This document shows, one piece after another, positions 53,985 to 63,901 of a stretch of DNA of 64,000 nt; the stretch's first letter is position 1, and each line of letters begins with the position of its first letter. Origin of the DNA: an uncultured Bacteroidales bacterium (GTDB lineage: Bacteria; Bacteroidota; Bacteroidia; Bacteroidales; UBA932); contig CAJOIQ010000008.1 of NCBI GenBank assembly GCA_905234795.1, forward strand, positions 29,308-93,307, read 5' to 3'. The notes under the pieces are model-generated. The model was given only the letters and a program-made list of their open reading frames with translations. It had not been told where the DNA came from and did no database searches. Position numbers and translations under genes: made by a program.

Positions 53985-56942
53985 ATGAAAAGAGCGCTGC
54001 TGATAGCTTGTTCCCTGCTTGCGGCCTGTCTGCTGCATGCGCAGGAAGCGGAACACACACGGGTGAAGGCCCTGCTGGACCAGGCCAACGACCTGGTCCT
54101 GGACGGGAAATGGGACCAGGCCAAACAGTCCCTGACCAGCACCGCACAGCGCTGCCGGGAGCTGGGGGAAGACTTCCTTCCGGAAGAGATGGACGCCCTG
54201 TTCTCCCTGGTGGGCCTGACGGAGGACATCGCCGATAAAAAGGCCCTCTTCCTGCAGATGCAGGAGCGGGTAGCCGGGGCGCAGCATCCCCCGCGTCCGG
54301 CATTCATACTGGCTTATCTTGCCCTGGCCGAAGCCAACATTAATGCGCAGGGAAACCACCTGGACCAGTCCCTGGACCCCATTCTCAATGCCTACAAGGC
54401 CTTGCGGCAGGACGGGTCCGACGACGGGGAGGCTCGGCAGCTCCGGGCCACCCTCTTTATGATGACGGCCCAGTCGGCCTTTGAACTGGGGGCCTATCAG
54501 AATGCCCTGGACCTGTACAAGGGCGCCGAGAAAGAACTGGGCCAGCCTTCCACGCGAATGGAGATGGTCACGCTGGGAAGCATCCTCACCCTCCAGGGCG
54601 GCTCCCAGAAGGAGCTGGTGCGGCTTGCCGAGGCCAGGCAGTGTTTCGACCGCGCCGAGGCTGTGCTCCGGCAAGCCCGGGCCGAGCAGTCCGTTTACTT
54701 TGCCCAGCTGCTCATCTATGTAGGTTCCCTGCAGGCCAGCCAGAAGAACTACAAACAGGCCATCAGGAATGTCAAACGGGCATTGGATCTGTATCCGCCC
54801 GTTTCCACGGAACGCACCGAAGTCCTGCTGCTGTATGTGACCTATGCCTTGAGCACGCAGGATATGTCCCAGGCCGACGCCGGCCTGCAGGAGGCCGAAC
54901 GGATGGCCGGTCAGCTGCAGATGCGGCCGCAATGGTGGCTGTCCTATTACCAGTGCCTGGCGTCCCGCCACCTCATTGCCGGGCAGGTGAAAAACGCCAT
55001 CGAAGCCACCGACAAAGCCATCGAAGTGGTGGAAAAGGAACACCTCTTCAACCCCAAGCTGGTATCCAGCCTGTACAATCAGCTGGCGGCCGATTACCAG
55101 ATGCTGGGAGATGCCAGGATGGCCAAGGCCTATAAGGAGTTGTCGGAATCCGTGCTCTCGGAGAATTACGGGCAGGAGTATATCGACAAGGAAAATGCGC
55201 GCCGGTCCAAGGAGGCGCAGGGCGTCTATGCCCAGGCCGGGAAGCTGATGGACCAGGTAGACAAGGACTTGTCGGCCGGAAGGACGGAGGCCGGCCTCAA
55301 AAAGATGGATGAAATCCTTTCCCTATACAGGCAGAACGGAGTTTCCGGAATGATTTACCTCACGGTGGAATCCACCAAACTGCCCGTCCTGGAAAGCATC
55401 GGCGACGAAAAACGGCTGAAAAAAGCCGCCGAGGAATACCTGACCGACCTGCGCGCCGACGTACGCCTGAACCTTTCCTATATGACCGAGCAGGAGCGGG
55501 AAACCTATTATGCCAACGTGATGCCTTACATCGGCTATGCTTATATGGCCGAGAAAAAGACCTCGCTGGCCGCGCCGGCCTACAACGCGGTCCTCTTAAG
55601 AAAGAATTTCATCCTGGGTGCCGGACTCAGCCTGGAAAAGCTCATCGCCGACTCCGGCGACGCTTCCCTGCAGGGCATCCTGGCCGAGATGAAAGCCCTC
55701 CGCAGCGGCCCCGCCGCCGATGAAAGCCTGCCTTCCCAGGAGCGGGAGGCTGCCATCAAACGGGCCACCGAGCTGGAAAACCTGCTGGTGAAGCAGTCGC
55801 ACGGCTACGGGGATTTCCTGGCCCTCTCCGACATCCGCTGGGAGGACGTACGGGACGCCCTGGGACCGGACGAAGTGGCCGTGGAGTATATCCAGGCGGG
55901 GTCGCAGAAAGTTCCCGTCTACTGCGCCCTGTTGCTGCGCTCCGGCTGGAAACAGCCCCAGTGCGTCATCCTCTCGGCAGATGAGGACCATATGATGGCC
56001 ACCCTGGCCGATCCACAGTACAACCAGCTGGTGTACGGCCAGTCAAATCTCTATACCATCTTCTGGACTCCCCTGGAAAGCCACATAAAGCCCGGGGATA
56101 AGGTCTATTTTGCGATGGACGGATTCCTGAACGCCTTTGCATTCGAGCACTTCCTCACGGAGAAGGGAGACCGGGCGATGGACCGTTTCCAACTGCACCG
56201 CGTATCGTCCACGCGTGAACTGATCGGGCGCAAAAAGCCCGTACAGGAGCACACCGCGGCACTGTTCGGCGGTTTCGACTACAACCTGAGCGGAGAAGAA
56301 GTATCCTATTACGCCTCTACCAGCCGCAGCGGTTCCTCGGCCGAAGACTGGGGCTACCTGCCCGGCTCGCTGGCCGAAGTCGAGGCGGCCGACGCCATCC
56401 TCAAAGGCAAACTGGATGTAGCCCTGTACACGGCCGAAGAAGGGCTTGAATCCCGTTTCAAATCCCTGTCCGGAGCTGCGCCGGACCTGATTCACGTGGC
56501 CACCCACGGCTATTATTATGAAGGGAAGGATGACCCGATGGACCGTTCCGGCCTAGTGTTCTCCGGCGCCAATGCGCTACGGGAAGAAGGCCCCGCGGAA
56601 TCGGGCGAAGACGGATTGCTGAAAGCGTCGGAGATTGCGCTGCTGGATTTGCGCGGAACCCACCTCATTGTGCTGTCGGCCTGCCAGAGCGGCGTGGGCA
56701 GCATCTCCTCCGACGGCGTCTACGGCCTCCAGCGTGCCTTCAAAAAAGCCGGCGTCCGTTCCATCCTGATGTCGTTGTGGAAGGTGGACGACCGGGTTAC
56801 CGCAGAGATGATGCGGCTCTTCTATTCGGGTTTGTCTTCCGGCCAGACCAGCCGGGAATCCTTCCAGGCAGCACGGGAAGCCCTGCGGAAAACCTATCCG
56901 AATCCCCTGCTGTGGGCTCCGTTCGTGCTGCTGGAAAGTTAA
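53985..56942 (+). CDS. TPR-CHAT domain protein (caspase-like fold)
   Basis: TPR-like N-term; HVATHGYYYEGKDDPMDRSGLVFSGAN and LIVLSACQSGVGSISSDGVYGLQRAFKKAGVRSILMSLWKVDDRVTAEMMRLFY (CHAT His/Cys regions). Confidence 0.9.
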   Translation: MKRALLIACSLLAACLLHAQEAEHTRVKALLDQANDLVLDGKWDQAKQSLTSTAQRCRELGEDFLPEEMDALFSLVGLTEDIADKKALFLQMQERVAGAQHPPRPAFILAYLALAEANINAQGNHLDQSLDPILNAYKALRQDGSDDGEARQLRATLFMMTAQSAFELGAYQNALDLYKGAEKELGQPSTRMEMVTLGSILTLQGGSQKELVRLAEARQCFDRAEAVLRQARAEQSVYFAQLLIYVGSLQASQKNYKQAIRNVKRALDLYPPVSTERTEVLLLYVTYALSTQDMSQADAGLQEAERMAGQLQMRPQWWLSYYQCLASRHLIAGQVKNAIEATDKAIEVVEKEHLFNPKLVSSLYNQLAADYQMLGDARMAKAYKELSESVLSENYGQEYIDKENARRSKEAQGVYAQAGKLMDQVDKDLSAGRTEAGLKKMDEILSLYRQNGVSGMIYLTVESTKLPVLESIGDEKRLKKAAEEYLTDLRADVRLNLSYMTEQERETYYANVMPYIGYAYMAEKKTSLAAPAYNAVLLRKNFILGAGLSLEKLIADSGDASLQGILAEMKALRSGPAADESLPSQEREAAIKRATELENLLVKQSHGYGDFLALSDIRWEDVRDALGPDEVAVEYIQAGSQKVPVYCALLLRSGWKQPQCVILSADEDHMMATLADPQYNQLVYGQSNLYTIFWTPLESHIKPGDKVYFAMDGFLNAFAFEHFLTEKGDRAMDRFQLHRVSSTRELIGRKKPVQEHTAALFGGFDYNLSGEEVSYYASTSRSGSSAEDWGYLPGSLAEVEAADAILKGKLDVALYTAEEGLESRFKSLSGAAPDLIHVATHGYYYEGKDDPMDRSGLVFSGANALREEGPAESGEDGLLKASEIALLDLRGTHLIVLSACQSGVGSISSDGVYGLQRAFKKAGVRSILMSLWKVDDRVTAEMMRLFYSGLSSGQTSRESFQAAREALRKTYPNPLLWAPFVLLES

Positions 56943-57084
56943 AATGGCCATCCACCAGCCATATGAAGACGTTCTTAACCATCTGATGTACGCTAAAATA
57001 ATGTAAGAAATAGCGCGGGATTATTCCCAAAATCAGCAAGAAATTTTTATCTTCGTGGATTTGGTAATCGAATTGAGAAGAATA

Positions 57085-57240
57085 ATGAGATTGAGAGAAT
57101 TGTTGATGGCTGTTGTCCTTTTCGCCAGCTGCTTCGCGGGCAGGGCACAGGAAGAGGCCCTTGTTTTCACGCCCCAGTGGACGGCGGCATTTCCCTGGTG
57201 AACATCCTTGTGATTGCGGTAGCCTATTTCAAACAATAAC
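57085..57240 (+). pseudogene. Truncated chimeric duplicate of the NMT1-like binding-protein gene at 61018
   Basis: 57143-57185 identical to 61076-61118 and 57180-57208 identical to 61291-61319, joined at GACGGC; ORF stops after 38 aa. Confidence 0.88.
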
Positions 57241-57243
57241 AGA

Positions 57244-58566
57244 ATGAAAACAATCCTCATCATCGCCACGATACTCCTGCTGTCTGCAGAGAACGTTTTT
57301 GCGCAGAATGATACACTCAAGAACAATTTCAGCGTCGGTCTGGAATTCGTGACGCATGGCGAGATTTGCGGAGGAGGCTTGCCCCGGGCAGCCGAATCCA
57401 CAGAAAACAGGTCGGCCTTTCTCTTCGGCCGTGCGCGCATCAAAGCAGACTATGAGAGAAAAGGCCTTCAAGCCCACGCCGTTATCCAGAACAGCGCGGT
57501 CTGGGGCATGTCCGGTAATATGAATCTGGGGCTCTATGAGGGCTGGGTCAAGATGACCTCCAGGCACGGACTGTTCGCCCAGGTGGGCCGGGTGGCGCTG
57601 TCCTACGACGACGAGCGCGTCATCGGCACCAACGACTTTGCCACTGCCGCCCTTTCCCACGACGTACTGCGGGCAGGCTATGAAGGCCACGGCCACAAGG
57701 TGCACGCCATCCTGGCTTTCAACCAAAATGGGAAAAATGTCTATTTTGGCACCTATTACGATGGCGGAGCGCAGTTTTACAAGACCATGCAGACACTGTG
57801 GTACCATTACGACTTCTCCAAGTTTCCGCTGGGGGCTTCCCTGCTTTTTATGAACCTGGGCCTGCAAGCAGGCGTGGAAGGAAATGAAGACAATCCGGTA
57901 CGGGTGGAATACCAGCAGATGTTTGGCGGCTATGTGAAATACCACCCCAAATACTTCTCCCTGGAAGGCTCATATTACCGGCAAAGCGGCAAACTGGTGG
58001 ACGAGAACCATTTCTCCAAGCCCATCAAGGCCTGGATGGCCAGTGTAAAGGCCAACATCAATCCCAGTGACAAATATGGCTTTGTACTGGGCTATGACTA
58101 CCTGAGCGGAGACGACTTTGTTCCCGTACCCTACGGCGGCGCCTTCGGCATGCCCCGGCATGCAGTAGAAGGCGGATTTACGCCCTTGTACGGTTCTCGC
58201 AACCAGTTCTACGGTATAATGGATTATTTCTACGAGAGTGCCTACATCAACGGTTTTACGCCCGGTTTACAGAATGCATTCATCGGCGTTTCCGGCAAGC
58301 CTTTCAAGGATTTTTCCTGTGGAATCACCTATCATTATCTGGCCGTCGCCACACGTCTCAGCGACCTTGGCAGTACGCTGGGCCACAGCATTGAACTCAC
58401 GGCCGGTTATCAATTCTCCAAGGATATCATGCTACTGGCAGGCTATACCCAGATGATGGGCACGGAAACCATGGCCCGGCTTAAGCAGGAGGGCAGCGGC
58501 AACCGTGCCCACTGGGGCTGGTTTTCCTTGGTCATTTCCCCCAGCCTGTTCAATGCCAAATGGTAA
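57244..58566 (+). CDS. Outer-membrane beta-barrel protein (porin-like)
   Basis: Signal peptide; alternating aromatic beta-strand pattern, YEGWVKMTSRHGLFAQVGRVALSYDDERVIGTNDF. Confidence 0.65.
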   Translation: MKTILIIATILLLSAENVFAQNDTLKNNFSVGLEFVTHGEICGGGLPRAAESTENRSAFLFGRARIKADYERKGLQAHAVIQNSAVWGMSGNMNLGLYEGWVKMTSRHGLFAQVGRVALSYDDERVIGTNDFATAALSHDVLRAGYEGHGHKVHAILAFNQNGKNVYFGTYYDGGAQFYKTMQTLWYHYDFSKFPLGASLLFMNLGLQAGVEGNEDNPVRVEYQQMFGGYVKYHPKYFSLEGSYYRQSGKLVDENHFSKPIKAWMASVKANINPSDKYGFVLGYDYLSGDDFVPVPYGGAFGMPRHAVEGGFTPLYGSRNQFYGIMDYFYESAYINGFTPGLQNAFIGVSGKPFKDFSCGITYHYLAVATRLSDLGSTLGHSIELTAGYQFSKDIMLLAGYTQMMGTETMARLKQEGSGNRAHWGWFSLVISPSLFNAKW

Positions 58567-58577
58567 TTTTATCGCTT

Positions 58578-59708
58578 ATGCATATACGACATTTCTTCAT
58601 TATTTCCCTTCTGACGGCCTTTTCGGCCTGCCAGCACAGTGAATACGATACCTCCAGAGGAATCGACAAAGAAATCACGGTGTTCACAGACCAGGTGAGT
58701 CTCCCGCTGGGAGACATCGGCCCATTGACGCCCAAATCGCTGCTGGGCAACGGGCTGCCCGACATGATCAAAAGTTTTATCCAGGAAGATGAGCAGGGAT
58801 ATCTGGTGTGCCAGGCAACCGGGCCGTTATCTTCCAATTATGTGGCGATGATTTCCATGGGCTTGCCGGATCCCTCATCGCCGGCCGATTTTTCCATTCC
58901 GGACAATACGGGAGAGATAGATGCCAACGCCGGGATGTTGGGGGCGTTGGGTTTTGCCGTGTCTCCCCAGATTTTCACCCTTCAGGCCAATAATCCCCTT
59001 ACGGAAGGGGTTTGCGTTTCAGGAAAACTGACCATCCTGGGAGAAGAGGATAAAACGCTGGCCACAGAGGAGTTTTCCAAGGTCCCGATGGAGGCAAGCA
59101 CATCCAACGAGGTTTTCCGCTTGGAAAAAACCGATGAAGATACCTTCACTAAATTCAAAGTGGAGAATACCGTCTTGCATCTGCCTGCCTCTATTCTGGA
59201 GAAGGATCCCCTGAACGGATTCGGCAGTTTCTCGCTGGATTACCAATACAAGGCTTATATCTATCTGAGCGCCGATTTCCCCATGCCCCTAAACTTCGAT
59301 GTCGACCTGAACGCTCCTCTGGGACAGTTCAAGGTGCAGGAAGCCAGGATTTGCACGGAAGTATCCAATGAGATTCCCCTTTCTCTGGAAGTTTCCAGTG
59401 TAATGATTCTGGTGAAACAGTTAGATGAAGAGGGAAAAGAATCCCTTGTCCCGTATGAGGACGTAAGCGTCACTCCAGGGCTCACGGTTGCTTCCGGATG
59501 TTCCGGGAACCCGGTCATTTCTCCTCTGGAAATGGTTATCAAGGCCAAAGAGGGAACCACCATTCCGGATATTGCCGGCCTGGAACTGGAGCTTAAACTC
59601 CTGGCACCTGCGGGAGTGGCCGACAAAAGAATCAATTTGAACCAGTCTGTTTCTTTCAATAACCTCCGCGCTACGGTTTCCGGCGGCATAACCATTCCCA
59701 GCCTATGA
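58578..59708 (+). CDS. Hypothetical lipoprotein
   Basis: Lipobox FSAC after hydrophobic MHIRHFFIISLLTA. Confidence 0.7.
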   Translation: MHIRHFFIISLLTAFSACQHSEYDTSRGIDKEITVFTDQVSLPLGDIGPLTPKSLLGNGLPDMIKSFIQEDEQGYLVCQATGPLSSNYVAMISMGLPDPSSPADFSIPDNTGEIDANAGMLGALGFAVSPQIFTLQANNPLTEGVCVSGKLTILGEEDKTLATEEFSKVPMEASTSNEVFRLEKTDEDTFTKFKVENTVLHLPASILEKDPLNGFGSFSLDYQYKAYIYLSADFPMPLNFDVDLNAPLGQFKVQEARICTEVSNEIPLSLEVSSVMILVKQLDEEGKESLVPYEDVSVTPGLTVASGCSGNPVISPLEMVIKAKEGTTIPDIAGLELELKLLAPAGVADKRINLNQSVSFNNLRATVSGGITIPSL

Positions 59709-61021
59709 AAAAGACAGTGATAACCTTGGCCATGCTGGCCTTCGGCGTAGCCCTATGGGCACAGGACAAGAATCCAGCCGGGAACGCTTCGCTGGAGAAC
59801 GGATTCGTGCGCATCGGCGAATTCCAACGCTTCAGCCGCAACAATGTGGGAGCTTCGGCCTTCCTCTTCCCCTCCGGTGACAAATTGGTAACCGGTCTTC
59901 ATTCTTCCGTATCGGCCGATGACTTCCTGGGTGGCCTCAAGGCGGTGAACAGCCTTTACACCCAGGACGACTACAATCTGGTTTCCTATGGATGGAAGGA
60001 TGCCACCCGGGGATTCCACACGGTGGAAGTGGGCGCCAAGGTCAACTACGGCCTTTCTGTCCCCAAGGAAATTTTCCACATCCTGAAGACGGGGACGGCC
60101 CAGTCCCCGTATGATCTGTCGGCCCTGCAGTCGTTCGGCAACCTGTACGCCGAGATTGCCTACGGTTACGCCCTCCCCATCAGCGAGACCTTCTCTGTGG
60201 GCGCACGCGCCAAACTGCTGGTGGGCATGAACAGCGTGGGGATTTCGGCCCGCAACTTCACCCTCACTACCACGGAAGATCAGTACCGGCTGGACATGGA
60301 CGCCGACATAGACCTCACCAACCGCAACAAAAAGGTAGGAACAGACCCGGACGGGTACCTGGACTATACCAGCTTCTCCGGCAAGGGGAAACTGGGCATC
60401 CCTACGGGTGCCGGGCTGGCCCTGGATCTGGGCCTTGTGTGGAAACCCTTCGACGGATTTACGGTATCGGCCTCCGTCCTGGATTTAGGCGGTATCCTCT
60501 GGTATTACGGAAACGCCGGTAAATCGTCGGGCTCTTACACCTTCGACGGCCTCAAGGTCCTTTCCACGGAAGAAATGACACAGGACAAGCTGGTTTCCAA
60601 GCTGAAGGATGTGGGAGAAGAAGTGCTGGGCGTCATTAAACCCAAAGCCGTGGACAAGTGCTTCAAGTGGAAAGCCGTCCCGCTCAACGCCAATATGAAC
60701 GTGAGTTATGCCCTGCCCTTCTGGCAAAAGCTTTCCGTGGACGCCTCCTGCCTGTATACCGGTTACAGTTTCTGCGCACCCTATTGGGAAGCGCGGGGCG
60801 GAGTCTCCCTGGACTTCCCCGGCCTGCTCCACCTGGGGCTTAGCGCCGGCAGCGGAGCACACGGTTTTGTTTACGCCTTTAACGGAAGCGTGGAATTCCT
60901 TAACTTCAAACTGTATGCGGCGTTTGAAAACGGCATCGGCGGTGTCATCCCCTATGAAAGCACTCCGCTCAAAGCCAATAACAAGTCACTTTGCATCGGT
61001 TTAGTCTATTTAATCAAATGA
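59705..61021 (+). CDS. Outer-membrane beta-barrel protein (DUF5723-like)
   Basis: Signal peptide; RFSRNNVGASAFLFPSGDKLVTGLHSS...VGAKVNYGLSVPKEIF. Confidence 0.6.
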   Translation: MKKTVITLAMLAFGVALWAQDKNPAGNASLENGFVRIGEFQRFSRNNVGASAFLFPSGDKLVTGLHSSVSADDFLGGLKAVNSLYTQDDYNLVSYGWKDATRGFHTVEVGAKVNYGLSVPKEIFHILKTGTAQSPYDLSALQSFGNLYAEIAYGYALPISETFSVGARAKLLVGMNSVGISARNFTLTTTEDQYRLDMDADIDLTNRNKKVGTDPDGYLDYTSFSGKGKLGIPTGAGLALDLGLVWKPFDGFTVSASVLDLGGILWYYGNAGKSSGSYTFDGLKVLSTEEMTQDKLVSKLKDVGEEVLGVIKPKAVDKCFKWKAVPLNANMNVSYALPFWQKLSVDASCLYTGYSFCAPYWEARGGVSLDFPGLLHLGLSAGSGAHGFVYAFNGSVEFLNFKLYAAFENGIGGVIPYESTPLKANNKSLCIGLVYLIK

Positions 61022-61965
61022 AAATGAGAGCGTTGTCGCTGACGGTTGCCCTGATTGTCAACTGCAGCATGGTTTGGGCACAGGAAGAGGCCCTTGTTTT
61101 CACGCCCCAGTGGACGGCCCAGGCCCAGTTCGCCGGCTACTATGTGGCCGAAGCCATGGGGTTTTATCGTGAGAACGGAGTGAATGTACGGATTGAACAT
61201 CCGTCGGCCACACAGCCCGCAATGACCCGTCTGCGCAAGAATGAATGCCAGGCCACCACGCTGCAACTTTGTCAGGCTATGGAGATTGTCGACGGCGGCA
61301 TTTCCCTGGTGAACATCCTGCAGACATCCATGAACAACGCGATGGTCATCGTATCGGCCCGCGGCAAGGACCCGCTCACCCAGAAAGGGGCCCGTGTGGG
61401 CATTTGGAGCGTGGGCTTCGGCCAGCTGGCCATCTGCATGAGCATCCAGGATCAGCTGGACTATGAATGGGTGCGTTTTGCCCAGAACACCAACCTGTTT
61501 GTGGCCGGTGCCCTGGACGCCACCCTGGCCATGAGCTACAACGAGTATTACCAGCTGGTACAGGCGGGCATCCAGATGACCGACAAAAATGTGTACCGTT
61601 TCTGCGACCACGGCTACAACGTGCAGGAGGATGGCGTCTACATGACCCGGGATTACTATGAAAAACACAAGGACCAGGCGCAACGCTTTGCCCAGGCCAG
61701 CCGGAAAGGCTGGGAATGGGCGGCCGAACACCCCGAAGAAACGCTGGAAATTGTGATGCAGTATGTGACCCGGGAACACATCGCCACCAACGAAGTCATG
61801 CAGCGGCTCATGCTGCAGGAAGTGCTTCGGCTTCAGGTGGACCGGGAATCCGGAGAACGCGAGTTCCGGCTTCGTCCCGACATGGTGCAGCTGGCCAGCC
61901 GGCTGATGGTGGAAAACCAGATGCTGGGACGTGAAATAACCTATGAAGAACTGAGCCATGAATAG
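61018..61965 (+). CDS. NMT1/THI5-like periplasmic substrate-binding protein
   Basis: ALVFTPQWTAQAQFAGYYVAEAMGFYRENGVNVRIEHPSATQPAMTRLRKNECQATTLQL. Confidence 0.85.
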   Translation: MKMRALSLTVALIVNCSMVWAQEEALVFTPQWTAQAQFAGYYVAEAMGFYRENGVNVRIEHPSATQPAMTRLRKNECQATTLQLCQAMEIVDGGISLVNILQTSMNNAMVIVSARGKDPLTQKGARVGIWSVGFGQLAICMSIQDQLDYEWVRFAQNTNLFVAGALDATLAMSYNEYYQLVQAGIQMTDKNVYRFCDHGYNVQEDGVYMTRDYYEKHKDQAQRFAQASRKGWEWAAEHPEETLEIVMQYVTREHIATNEVMQRLMLQEVLRLQVDRESGEREFRLRPDMVQLASRLMVENQMLGREITYEELSHE

Positions 61966-63901
61966 AATCCTCACCTATATCCGTCGCAAGCTCTCCGTAC
62001 GCGTGAGCCTGTGGGTGGTGATTTTTGCCGCCCTCATCTTCATCGGCGCCCTCAGCTTCCTGTTCTATCAGTCCAGAGAGGCTGTGCGTCAGGAGGCCGT
62101 GAGCCGCGCCACCCAAATCCTGGATAAGACGTCCCTGCGGGTCGAGACCATCCTCAACCGCGTGGAAGTAGCTTCCGAAATGACCGAATGGCTGGTCCTG
62201 CGGCATTTAAATAAACCGGATTCCATGTTTGTGTACAGCCGGGGCATGCTGCAGAACAATCCCGACTTCTACAACTGTTCCATCGCCTTCGAGCCCTATT
62301 ACTTCAAAAAATGGGGCCGTTATTTCTCGGCCTATTCCAAGCACGACGGCTCCTCCATCCGTACCATCCAGGGAGGAAGCGACAACTATCAGTACTTCTA
62401 TACGGACTGGTATCTCATGCCCAAACTGCTGGAAAAGCCCTGCTGGACCGAGCCTTATATGGACCTTGACGTGCCCACCAACACCAGCGAGATGGTAACC
62501 AGCTACTGCCAGGCCATGAAGGACGAAGAGGGAACCGTGATAGGTGTCATCAATACCAGCCTTTCTCTGAACTGGCTCTCGCACACCATCTCGTCCGTCA
62601 AACCCTATCCCAACTCCTACAGCATCATGATCGGGCGCGGCGGTACCTATTTCGTCCATCCGGATTCAACCAAGATTACCCGCCAGACCATCTTCACCCA
62701 GACCATCGAGCACCCCGACACCTCCCTCACCGCCCTGGGACACGCCATGACACGGGGAGAAGAGGGCATGAAACAGATGCGGCTGAACGGGGAAAAATCC
62801 TATGTCTTCTACAAGCCCCTGGGTCAGACAGGCTGTTCAATGGCCATTGTTTGCCCGGAGAGCGACATTTTCGGCGGATTTGACCGCCTGCGCCGCACCG
62901 TTATGATTATCGTTCTGGCGGGCCTGCTGCTCATGCTGTACTTCTTTATCCGCATCATCACGCGCGAGCTCAGTCCCCTGAGGAGGTTGGCCGATGAGGC
63001 CGAGACCATCGCCTCGGGCCAGTTCGACGCCGAGCTTCCGGACTTCCGGCGCATCGACGAAATCGGCCAGCTGAGCCACTCGTTCGGCAATATGCAGCAG
63101 TCACTGGTGCGGTACATCGGCCAGCTCAAGGATACCACCGCACAGAAAGCCTCCATCGAGCGCGACCTGCACATCGCCAACCAAATCCAGATGGGAATGC
63201 TGCCCAAGGTGTTCCCCACCTACCCCGACCGCGAAGACGTCCAGATTTACGCTTCGCTGACGCCGGCCAAGGAAGTGGGAGGAGACCTCTTCGACTTCTA
63301 TTTCCGGGACGGAAAGCTCTTCTTCTGCATTGGCGACGTGTCCGGCAAGGGCGTCCCCGCCTCCCTGTTCATGGCGGTGACCCGCTCCGTTTTCCGCACC
63401 GTGTCGGCCCACGAGGACCTGCCGGACCGCATCATGAACAGCATCAATAAAACTATCGGGGAGATGAATGACTCTCTCATGTTCGTCACGCTGTTCGTGG
63501 GCGTACTGGACCTGAAAACCGGGCACATGCAGTATTGCAACGCCGGTCACGACGAGCCCTTGCTGGTGGGCGCCGGCGTGGGCACCCTCCCCTGCGACGC
63601 CAACATTCCCGTGGGTATAGATCCCACATGGAACTACACCCTGCAGGAAGCCGAAATCTATACCGGCACCACCATCTTCCTGTTCACCGACGGTCTCACC
63701 GAAGCCGAGAACATCAACCACGAACTCTTCAATATGGAGCGTGTGAAAGAGGTGGCCGAAAAAGCCCTCTCGAACCGGGAGCAGGCCCCCCGCCAGCTCA
63801 TCGCCACCATGACCGACGCCGTCCATCAGTATGTGGGAGAGGCCGAGCAGAGCGACGACCTCACCATGATGGGCATCCAGTTCCAGCCGGGAAATATTTA
63901 G
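61958..63901 (+). CDS. Sensor (Cache-like)-HAMP-PP2C/SpoIIE phosphatase
   Basis: N-term TM, periplasmic region, second TM + HAMP (LADEAETIASGQFDAELPDFRRIDEIGQLSHSFGNMQQSL), then IERDLHIANQIQMGMLPK...KEVGGDLFDFYFRDGKLFFCIGDVSGKGVPASLFM. Confidence 0.92.
   Translation: MNRILTYIRRKLSVRVSLWVVIFAALIFIGALSFLFYQSREAVRQEAVSRATQILDKTSLRVETILNRVEVASEMTEWLVLRHLNKPDSMFVYSRGMLQNNPDFYNCSIAFEPYYFKKWGRYFSAYSKHDGSSIRTIQGGSDNYQYFYTDWYLMPKLLEKPCWTEPYMDLDVPTNTSEMVTSYCQAMKDEEGTVIGVINTSLSLNWLSHTISSVKPYPNSYSIMIGRGGTYFVHPDSTKITRQTIFTQTIEHPDTSLTALGHAMTRGEEGMKQMRLNGEKSYVFYKPLGQTGCSMAIVCPESDIFGGFDRLRRTVMIIVLAGLLLMLYFFIRIITRELSPLRRLADEAETIASGQFDAELPDFRRIDEIGQLSHSFGNMQQSLVRYIGQLKDTTAQKASIERDLHIANQIQMGMLPKVFPTYPDREDVQIYASLTPAKEVGGDLFDFYFRDGKLFFCIGDVSGKGVPASLFMAVTRSVFRTVSAHEDLPDRIMNSINKTIGEMNDSLMFVTLFVGVLDLKTGHMQYCNAGHDEPLLVGAGVGTLPCDANIPVGIDPTWNYTLQEAEIYTGTTIFLFTDGLTEAENINHELFNMERVKEVAEKALSNREQAPRQLIATMTDAVHQYVGEAEQSDDLTMMGIQFQPGNI

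Noticed and set aside
53133-55043. 636-aa minus-strand ORF opposite FecR-like/CHAT genes
   Set aside because: Shadow ORF; the plus-strand genes have coupling and domain support.
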